DNA of 64,000 nt from Glycine soja. Its lineage: Eukaryota; Streptophyta; Magnoliopsida; Fabales; Fabaceae. A program made the position numbers and the translations under genes. Shown here piece by piece: positions 54,693 through 64,000 of this stretch (within the stretch, counting starts at the first letter, position 1; every line of letters starts with the position of its first letter). Under the pieces are notes generated by a model, which was given only the letters and a program-made list of their open reading frames with translations, was not told the origin of the DNA and made no database searches. The DNA lies in the NCBI RefSeq assembly GCF_004193775.1, contig NC_041010.1, positions 40,785,562 to 40,849,561 of the forward strand, in the 5' to 3' direction.

Positions 54693-57600
54693 TTACTCCA
54701 TGATTAGTTGCCTGTGGCGATTGAGGTCCTTCAAGTAACTTGAGCAAGTATAATCTTCTTCTAGGTCACATGCCTCTAACATGAGAGACTTTTGTGCAAC
54801 TAAAGTTTTCTTTGGTTCCATAATTGTCTCTTCACCCTTTAGTAGCTGCACAACCTGTAGTTAACAAAGATACAAGTTAGCTTCCTACCATGGAAAATGG
54901 TACAACAATGTGGTGAATCAAACTTAAGCTGAAAAAGACCATATGCTCATTTTCTAACCTGATTCATGTATGGCCGCTTGGAGGATACATGGTGGACACA
55001 CCTGGAAGCTGTCACCATGGCACGCTTCATTTCAATAGGGTCATATTCCTCTCCTAATCTGGGGTCTGCTAAATCCTTTACATTGTTTGTATCCAGTAGT
55101 GGCTTGGCCTGATAACAGTAAATGATTTCTAATTTGTATACATAAGAATTTTGCAAGCCATTATATAAACATATTGAATTCTTGATTACCAAGTCCTCAA
55201 GTGTTCAATTGAGGACTCACTGATATGCGCTCTTAATGAAGCCTATTAGTCTAATACACTCCATTACATTTAGGGGGTTATGAAGACTTACCCAGATGAC
55301 AAGACTTTGTCTACTATCCGAATCAACAGCGCGTCGACCAGTTATGAGCTCCAAAAGCAAAACTCCATAGGCAAATACATCAGTTTTCTCATCCACAACT
55401 CCATGCATAAAGTACTCCGGAGCCAAATATCTGCAGCCAATAATTTGGTGCAAGCAGTGTTTTAACTTTTAAGAAAAAGGTTACAATAGGAAATATGTGA
55501 ATCAAAGGAGCTACGAGACTAACCCAAATGTTCCTTCTATTGGGAAGACAACGTGGCTGGTCCACTTACTTGGGAGCCACTTTGCCAGTCCAAAATCTGA
55601 TATCTGAAGTTTATTACGGCACCAATTATTTTCCTTCCCTACTATGGTAGAAAAGAATATAATATGAAAATTCAGTTTATATTATAAGTTGCTACCATAC
55701 TACCTCAGCTTCATAGTTTTCATTTAGTAATATGTTGGAGGCCTTGATGTCCCTATGAATGATTCGTCTCGGGCACTCTTTATGGAGATAAACCAATCCA
55801 TCCGCCACCCCAACAGCTACCTTGGATCTTATCTTCCAGTCCAAGCATTCAGAACCTGACATGTTGAACATCTCTTTGTTAGCCATGCACAATAGAATAA
55901 GAGGAATAACTAGAGAAGGAAGACATGAATAGAGAAGCTAAGAGATGGATTCAGCACCACACCGAAAAGCAAAGAAGAAAGACTGCCATGCGAAGCAAGC
56001 TGTAGGACAAAGTAGAGGCCACGATCAACCCCGAACCCAATAAGGCGTGTCGCATTGGGGTGGTTTATGTGTGCAATGATCCCAAGCTCCGTCAAGAAAT
56101 CACCAGCTCTGTCTGCAGCATCCTTTTCATTCTTCATTAGCCTCTTTACAGCTATAACTTGACCATCGGGTAAGTGGCCTTTGTACACTTCAGCATGACC
56201 ACCTTTCCCAAGCAAGTTCTCTGTGGAGCCACAAATAACAAAAAAACCAAATAAAAACTCAACGTATTTTGATAAATAGTTATTGATCTTATTATTAGTA
56301 GTGTGTAGCTTCTGAACTCGGGCACATAAAAGTCTTTATGTTAAAAGAACAAAAGATATATTTAACTTTGTTTAATAGGACTAAAAGGGCAATCTCAAAG
56401 GCTCACCAACATCCCGTGGAATATAGACTTTGACCTAGTAGCATAATTTGGCAACTATCTGCTATTAATTTGAATAGTGTTGGACTTAGTAAATTACTTG
56501 GGGAAATGTCAGATTCAAAATAACTCTAATGTGGAAACATTATTTGACTGGCTTCTTATTGAAATTATTTCTGTCATTTAGTCGAGATTTTAGAAAATAA
56601 AGGAAAGTGACTTCATATACATGCTTTTTCCTATTTAGTAATGGCGGAATGCTGCTTTCACAACTGTTTTGCTACATCTGCATTTTGCATTATAAAGGTA
56701 GTATGAACAATTCAAACTCAATAACTTTCCCTACATCAATTATAAATTGTGTCAAGTGGCTTTTTTTCTTAAGAAATGATATGTGATGATATTCTTAGTC
56801 AAATCTCATTAGGTTGATTGAATATTTATCCCAAGGATCGAAATCGAAAGAAAGAAACAGACAAAATACATCATAAATTTTGATTACTACACAAACTAAC
56901 AAAACAACTCCAACACCAGACCCTGTAGTATAAAAGAATGTCCCTGTTGCAAGAATTGAAACATGTGACATATACCAATTTCCAACCATAATTGACACCA
57001 TTTATAAAAACATCTTTAGGAAGATGTAAGGATGTTAAATAAGCCAAAGCCGTACCCTTGACAAATTTACAAAAACCAATTTATTAGCTTGACTCATGCA
57101 TGTGCTATCTATGAAATCAAGTGAGAAGTGTCTTTCTTGTAAAGTTGTAAACTATGGTCACACTGATATGCCTCTTTTCAATGGACACACTGCCCAATCC
57201 CAAAGGCTAAAGGGTGGGACACTGTCCAATGTGGCTGACAAGTGACAATCCAAAGCACTAGCATAAGCGTACGGCACGCCCGTGTTTCGGTATATTTTCA
57301 AGGCAAATGTCTTTAAAGTAACTTTGTCTTTTGTGCAAAGTACACGAGGTTATACATAAGTAATACTAGTACTCTTGAATTTAATGACTAATACTGGTAT
57401 TATCCTAATGCCCCTGCACTTTAAATTAAAACAAAATAAATCTTACTCCTAAATATAACTTAATTGAATAGGTCGCGTGATTATTATAAATTTTTTAGCA
57501 TCATTTTTCTCGATTTCTAAGGATAAAAAAAATCTTATGCATATTTTCATGGGGTCATACTTGATACTTTAGTATCCAGCGTACACTTGCAATCTGCACT

Positions 57601-58931
57601 AGGGTAAAGAGTAGAGTGAGGTCCCATGAATTACATGTCCTTGTGTGTGGAGATGCAGAAACAAACAGAAACCCTATGTTACGGTCAAAAAGGTCGTCTA
57701 CTCTACAGTTTCCAAGGGAAACTTTGGCACTAACCAACTCCCAAGCTCAGCGGCAATTAACCGCCGAGTCATCATCATTCATCAACCATCAACCATAATA
57801 TACAACAATCAACCATGTTATATAAAATTAATTAAAACCTAGACCTATTTCACCTACAAAATATCTCTTAAAAATACATATTTCTTACTTCTCTTTTCAA
57901 TAATAAATAAACCTCTTATACATTTCAAGACCAACTATTTTGTACCACCCCACGAGGGATGTCTCATCTCAAGTAGAAGAAAGCAGAGTCTTGAATTTAT
58001 TAAATTGTAGGTTCAAATTCCTATTCACTTGAGAAATTTGGTAAATATAAACCCTCTTTACATATCATCATTAAAAAAGAAATTATTTTGTGTCATTCAG
58101 AAAAAAGCTATAACGAAAAGGATACATTATCTAATAGCACGAGAGTATACGCTAGTTATAAAAATGAAATGCTACATGATTAATTATAAAAGAGACACCA
58201 AAAGAGGAAATGAATCAGAGTCACGTTTCTTTTCTTCAGCTAATGGTGACTGACTGATAAATACAGTACCTAACAACTTGCAAACTTATATCATTGGGCG
58301 AACTTGGTCACCCTAGCAAGAAGTTGAGAACTACAGTAATTTCTTAATTTCTTAATAAGCTGAACTTTCTCAATAAATAATCTTTTTTTACATATAAACT
58401 TACGAGGGGAACTTATATCTGCTATTCAAAAAAGACTAAAATTCTTCACCAAATTCCTATTAAAAAAACAGAGAGAGAGAGAGAGAGGGAGAGAGGGAGT
58501 TGGTTCATACCAGAACTAAAATCACCAGTAGCAGCAACTAACTCTTCATAATCGAAGTTCCTCCAAGAGGGTTTCGTGGGAATAGCTCCAATATCAATAC
58601 CATCTTCAGCACTTCGAATACGGGCAAGTTTTTTGGTTAACCCTTTCCGAGAGATATCATTGCCCACCGCAAACAGAGGAACGGCCGTTAACTTTCTCAC
58701 AGACTTGAACTTGAAAACGTCGATCATGGTCATCAACTGTTGCACGTAACCTTCCTTGGGAACCTCTTTTCCGGTCACCGCCTGCGACTTCTCCGGTGAG
58801 ACACAACTGAAGCTTTCGCTGCTTCCACTGTTGTCTGACTCTGTTTCCGAAACAGGGGTCTCCAGAATCGCCCTCGGAGATGCCTCGTCGTCGCTCGTAA
58901 ACTCTTTCACGTTATTATCCGTGGTTGCCAT
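54693..58931 (-). CDS. RBK1: Receptor-like cytoplasmic kinase, RLCK VI / RBK1 type
   Basis: CDS complement join(58511..58931, 55963..56220, 55704..55855, 55524..55603, 55292..55430, 54959..55108, 54693..54854), 453 residues. No signal peptide or membrane segment is seen with the chosen start [10 protein letters not shown]. An upstream in-frame ATG at 59096 is rejected because it lies in a probable 5' UTR intron. The N-terminus is Ser/Glu-rich. The kinase domain (about 130-410) is intact: GKGGHAEV (145-152), Lys166 in [14 protein letters not shown] (Asp262), DFG (Asp280), activation segment [18 protein letters not shown], and [17 protein letters not shown]. It should be an active Ser/Thr kinase. 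RLCK VI_A kinases bind and are stimulated by ROP GTPases and act in polarity and pathogen responses. Neighbouring position to AIL matches Arabidopsis. Intron 1 is long (2.3 kb). RBK1 and other VI_A members cannot be separated by eye. Confidence 0.92.
58475..58498. repeat. (GA)n run at the RLCK intron 1 boundary
   Basis: gagagaga/gaggga run just inside intron 1, directly after the exon 1 donor on the minus strand. Confidence 0.7.
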
Positions 58932-58984
58932 TTCTGGGTTTTCCTTCTCTTCTATTTTCCCCCTCTTCTTCACACACTGCAGAA

Positions 58985-59243
58985 ACAACAAACACCGCCA
59001 GTTACAGAGGAAACAGGGGGGAAACAAAAGACCATAAAAACTTTCATTTTTTTTCCTATGTAGACAGATAAAAATTTGATGCACATAAATAAACAAAACA
59101 AATAAAATCCAAAGTTGCTTCCTTTTCTGGTAAATTTACTTATTTTTCTTAATTTTCTATTGAGTGTTCTGCTTTATTTTCTCGGCACCTGAGAAGGAGG
59201 TGGTTATTTAAAAGGGGGAAAAAAACAAATTATGAAAGGTTAC
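58985..59243 (-). other. Probable 5' UTR intron of the RLCK gene
   Basis: On the minus strand, ttaag|gtaacc near 59243 is a good donor and tttctgcag|tgtgtgaag near 58984 a good acceptor. Splicing would join a CT-rich 5' UTR exon (about 59244-59530) to 43-53 bases of leader before the start codon, removing the alternative ATG at 59096. Confidence 0.5.
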
Positions 59244-59554
59244 CTTAAATGGACATGGTATTCTGTTATGGAAATGCTTATTCCAAATCCAAAAAACTAG
59301 TAACCACACCTAAAATCTGAAAGAAGGACTAATGGCGCCGGGTGTGAGAAAATCCTTCTTTACATTTGGTGAGGGACCAAGAGAGACAGAGAAACAAAGA
59401 AGAAGAGAGAAAGAAGTGGATGCAGAATGGAAGCAGAGGAGAAAACAGAGAAGAAGGGGTTTCAAAAATGGTATCTGTTTGAGCGGTGCTTATTCTTGGG
59501 AAGAGAAGAGCATGCAAAATTCAGCTTTGGGTTAGAGCCTTGGAATGTTTGCTA

Positions 59555-59562
59555 TATTTATA
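59555..59562 (-). promoter_or_regulatory. TATA box of the RLCK gene
   Basis: TATAAATA on the minus strand (gtgtataaatatagc). It lies about 30 bases upstream of where a CT-rich leader begins (about 59530), so core promoter and leader agree. Confidence 0.6.
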
Positions 59563-62500
59563 CACCTACTGTTTTCACTTTTATTTTTCTTTCTCTGTAT
59601 TTATTTATTTTGTTTTCAACCTTTTCAATTGGTTTAGTTTAGTGTGTTATTTTTAACTTTTTTTTATCAGATGTTAATGTCATCATATGAGGTTCCATTT
59701 TTTTATTGAATGTTTAGCAGCCTCTGTATGTTGGCTAAATGTCAATTACTCGATTTGATCAATAAAATTATTTTTTTTACGTTTGTGGGTTGATGTATTA
59801 GGAAGCCAAATCTGATACTATTGGGATAAAAAGGTATTTTAAACCTGAAGTATTTGTTTCGTAACTTGGCAAAAATTCAAAAACGTAGGTTTTATTCATT
59901 TATATTACAGTCGATTTGATATAGATTATTACAATTTCAAAAACAATTCATTTTTTTCTTGGATATATCTTTCTTTCAAGACAATTTTGTTCAATGCATA
60001 ATCCGACAGTAAACATAAATATCTTTCTTAACAAATAATTAAAATTTTTTTGGTCGTATTATTAAAAACTAACTATTTCCTTTACTCTCGTTGGTTTATC
60101 ATGGAAAAAAATTATATTACAAAGATGGGTATATTTTAAAATAATTTATGTATAAACAATTTTATTTAAGAAATTAAACACTTTCACCTCTCTTATAAAT
60201 TACAATGCTTTTTATTTACTGTAAAATTAGTTTTAAAAGTCAACGTTTTATCCAAACAAGAGAATTATATGCGTATTAAGTTTATTAAAAGGTCTTAACA
60301 TGTATCGAAATAAGCATTTATAGCATGTTTGAAAATGCTTTCTTAAGAGAAGAGTAGTTAATTAATTATTTGAAAAAATCTTTTGAAAAGTTTAAAAATT
60401 AATAATTTTTAGAAAAAAATATTTAAATATTACTAATAAGGACGGGAAAATAAAATAAAAAAATTGTTTTGGTTTTGGTTTTGGTTTTATTTAGAAACGA
60501 AGTGTTGCTCGTGACTTTTGCCGTAACTAACGCACAAAAGCACCTGCGAAGTGGGAACTTGCGTAGTCATACATAGGCCAAATCAGAGCACCATATAATA
60601 TAATTTTGCCGGTGCCATTGGGGAACTGCAAATGGAACCGGATTAACCAGTAACCAGTAGCACTAACTTACTTTTAAGTCTTTACTCTTTACACTTCACT
60701 CTGGTTTTTTTTTTTATTTAAAAATAAAACTAACAGATACTAATTGTATTAAATTTAGAGTACATCCTTCTTTTTTTTCTTTAACCCTCCCGTATTACAT
60801 ATATAAGAAAATGATATTTGATATAATTTTGATGAGATTAAAACATACTTTATATATGAGATATATAAGAATTCTCACTTCTCCTTAAGAAAATCTCTAA
60901 TGGTGGACCACAAATAATCAACACAAATCAACTTGTGACTTCATTCAATTCAAAATCTTACCGCTGTTTGAATTCTATATATGTTGCTCAATATGTTTCT
61001 TTTTAGGAAACTTTTATAATCACATTACTCAAACTTATTAATCCAATTAACCCTCATTATCATTTTATTTAATAAAATGATAACTTGTGACTTTTTTTAT
61101 ATTTGTAACATATATTTATTCTAAATTCATCTATTTTACAATGAGATTTATATTTTATTAATATTATTGGAGAGTAAGAATCAAACTATAAATTACTTGA
61201 TCGTTGAGACTCTAATATTATATTACAAATTAACCATCCTAAAAATTTAATTCACGAATACAGACAAATAAATTACAAGTTCTATTATAATTATCGTGAG
61301 AAATAAAATTATATCAAAATATTTGTCATTTTATTTTTTTCATAGCATTAATTATGCTTTCATACTTATATTCCTTATAATATTAATTGGTGACAATAAA
61401 GTTTATAATTGAATTAATGATTATATAAAATTAAATTATTTTTTCTTGTATAAAATAATCTAGTCCAACTTTATATTACACGGGGAATAAATGGCAATAT
61501 GACTTCTCTTCTCCCCTTTCATGTGCACTCAAACAAAAAATTTAGCGAACTATTAATTGCCTTGTTCTGTTAGTATAGAAAGCAAAATGAGATATGTGAC
61601 GGGAAATATTTAAGACAAATAAAAAATATTTAATATTAGAAAGTATGACAATTGTTTTCATTAGGTAAAACATTTAATCAGATACAAAATATTTGAATAA
61701 TTGAAGTAATTAAAAACTAAGATAAAAGAGACTTTTGAAGGGAGTCAAAGGATACCGAAAAAACATAGTTTAACAATTTTTAATGAAAATTTAAAGATGT
61801 TTATTTTTTACGTATTTGAGACAGGTAGACTTTTAATCAAAACATTATTTCGTCATCGATAAGCATATGTCCTTTTTATTTTTTGACCCAAAAAATGCCC
61901 TTTTTATATACATTAAACAAACAACCGTCTCAAAGGTATGTTAATTGATCAATGGACAACTATAGATGTCTCTCAATAATAAATAGTAGTATATTTCCAA
62001 CAAATAGATTTGTTATCTATGTAAAAAATAAATATATTAAAAATTGGAAGGCATGCTTAATTTTGAATAACTAAAAAGACAATGTGTCTAGGGTAAAATA
62101 CTTAAGATTGCAATTTTTCTTTTGTTTGTGTTTACCTTTCTTTATCCTACTCCTCCCAAAAAAATTATGACGAAAAGATTACCATAAAAATTGAAAGTCA
62201 CACTATTAATCAACTAGGGTAATAAATGAACTTAAATTTTATCCGACTAAAATTTCACTACAAATACGTACTTGCATATTTAATTTTATACAAAAAAATA
62301 ATTATAAAATGAGAAACATTATAACAACACATCCTTGTCAACATATACTTTTATTTGAAATTTATTAAGACTTACAAAATTTTATGACTCTCACTTTTTA
62401 TTTAACAAGCCTTATGTATATTGCTAACACGTATAAGAATAATATAATATTTCAGTTTGTAATATACTTACAGTTTGATTTTAATCCCTTTAAAATTATT

Positions 62501-64000
62501 ATTTTTTAAATAGTAAATGTTATATCGATCTTGGAGTTAATCCTTGTCGTTACTTAATCACCATTAATTGCTAAAGTGTCTAAAGAGTGAGGGACTAATA
62601 TAAAAAATAAAAAAAATACCAGAGTATATGTTAGGGGGAGCTAAAATGTAAACAATAAATATTTATAAGAACTAGCCTAAAATTAATTTGCATATATTAA
62701 AAAAACCAAAAAAAATAATTATTGCAAAGACTAATTTTTAAAAGAATTAAAATAAAAATTGAATATATTAAAAAACTAAAAACACATTTAAACTTATACT
62801 GACCGGCAGTGAATAATTTCTGAAAAATATAAAATACTCCCGCCTTTATAATTTATACTTGATGATACTCTGTCTATACTTATTTATAATACATAATTTT
62901 GAAAATAATTTTCCTTTTTTTATAAATTGTCATTTCAGTTATCTTGTGTATTATTTGTTTTTTTTAGTAAAATATCAATAAAATTAATATCTAAATTTAA
63001 CTAATTTTTAATAAACATAAATTAGTTAATAGCATTTTATAAATAGAAGTAAAAGGAGAATTATATACGAACGGATGTTACCAGAAACTAGAAACCGATG
63101 GGATAGAAGGCAGGACATTAATTTTTAAATAAGATACATAACATAGCTGGGAAAAGGTGGTCTTAAACTTTCTTTTATACACCAAAAAAAAAACAAAAAG
63201 ATTCCTATATATTTGTGTGTCTTTATTGAGCAAAGAGAAAGTGAAGAAGTGCAACAAGGTACAGTACATGTCCTCAGGGTTAGGGAGTATTTTATATTTT
63301 TTATTAAGTAGTTCATGCATGTAGGACCCCAGTGGTTGAGTTTGTTACCTTTGTGCTAATACTGTTGGCGAGCACCATCGTTGGAAATAGGCAGGTGAAC
63401 TGACCTCTATGTGTTTCATATATTAATTAAAGAAGGTACATGATGCATCTAGCTCACTTGAACTTCGACATTTTATTAATGTCAAAACTTATTAACCCTA
63501 TTTTTGTTGCTGTCACCATTAAAAATGACTTAAAATGAAACTGCATATACTAGAATGTTTGAATTTTTGGAAATGCTTCTTGGATATAATTAAATTAATG
63601 CGTCATTTTTTTTGTTATGAAAATTAAATGAGTTTTGTTAATTTTGAAGTTGGTGGTATAGCACAACCAAAATGCTCAGAGTTGAGCATCCCTTGATAAT
63701 TTTATGAGGATAATAATACGACATGGTATGTGCGAGTATAATTTGAATGGAATTCCGTAAAAAGGAGGGTCGAAGTACAACATATCAGGGCTTATTCTGT
63801 TGACTGCAAAAGCCCTTGACGTCAACAACCAAAGAGAAAGGGACCAAAATAATATTGAATAATAATAATAATAATAAAAATAAAGAATCACTTGATTTCA
63901 GACAAGGTGAAGGTTTTGTGTCATCCTAACTACAGATAAAGACTAGGATATTAATTACACAACTTGCTTTACATAATTTTACTGCATCCGTGCAACACAT
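59563..64000. other. Upstream and intergenic region to the window end
   Basis: About 4.4 kb without a supported gene. The first part is the RLCK promoter. Less AT-rich patches occur at about 60500-60660, 63310-63410 and 63650-63840. A perfect TTGACGTCAA palindrome, a bZIP/TGA-type core, lies at about 63815-63824. An (AAT)n run is at about 63858-63878. Short open frames near 63078-63320 and 63676-63891 show no recognisable similarity. Confidence 0.55.

Noticed and set aside
58005..58030. Sequence taggttcaaattcctattca resembling a tRNA T-arm
   Set aside because: No A-box, acceptor stem or anticodon arm can be folded upstream.
58932..59096. In-frame upstream extension of the RLCK protein (MFIYVHQIF...)
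   Set aside because: A good donor/acceptor pair on the minus strand indicates that this segment is mostly a 5' UTR intron; RLCK VI proteins normally start with a hydrophilic N-terminus.

Overview
This window is nuclear DNA from a flowering plant, probably a eudicot and most likely a legume such as soybean. The support is AT-rich spacers, GT-AG introns inside every gene, no prokaryotic features, and plant-specific families (NETWORKED, AINTEGUMENTA-like, RLCK VI, USP/kinase/U-box). The species call is an inference. Seven protein genes can be modelled exon by exon; every junction keeps the reading frame.

Layout, left to right. (1) 752-2609 (+): a small two-exon acidic plant protein of unknown function. 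(2) 6771-10625 (+): a NET2-type actin-binding protein with an NAB/KIP1 domain. (3) 11364-16220 (-): a five-exon ecdysoneless (ECD/SGT1) homologue, convergent with NET2. (4) 18846-23651 (+): a ten-exon nucleobase-ascorbate transporter of the long NAT11/NAT12 type. (5) 24631-30323 (-): an eight-exon PUB50-like U-box protein whose kinase-like domain has lost its catalytic aspartates. (6) 48004-52452 (+): a nine-exon AINTEGUMENTA-like/PLETHORA transcription factor (AIL6/AIL7 type) with a 9-nt microexon. (7) 54693-58931 (-): a seven-exon receptor-like cytoplasmic kinase of the RLCK VI/RBK1 type, convergent with AIL.

The intergenic DNA is AT-rich. It holds MITE-like inverted-repeat elements (24247-24601, 31609-31798, 43627-44000), a tandem duplication just upstream of the AIL promoter (46644-47096), simple repeats, and a possible Ty1-copia remnant (about 36.5-37.5 kb). 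A stretch of about 17.5 kb with no supported gene separates the PUB50-like and AIL genes. It contains several less AT-rich islands that are candidates for distal regulatory DNA.

The genes do not form an operon or a pathway. The gene order is informative, though. From memory, Arabidopsis has ECD, PUB50, AIL7 and an RLCK VI kinase close together at At5g65490-65530, and NET2C, AIL6 and RBK1 at At5g10500-10520. This window appears to hold the union of those two duplicated blocks. I found no convincing new biological system. The observations most worth checking are the microexon, the degenerate kinase, the combined synteny and the long AIL upstream region.
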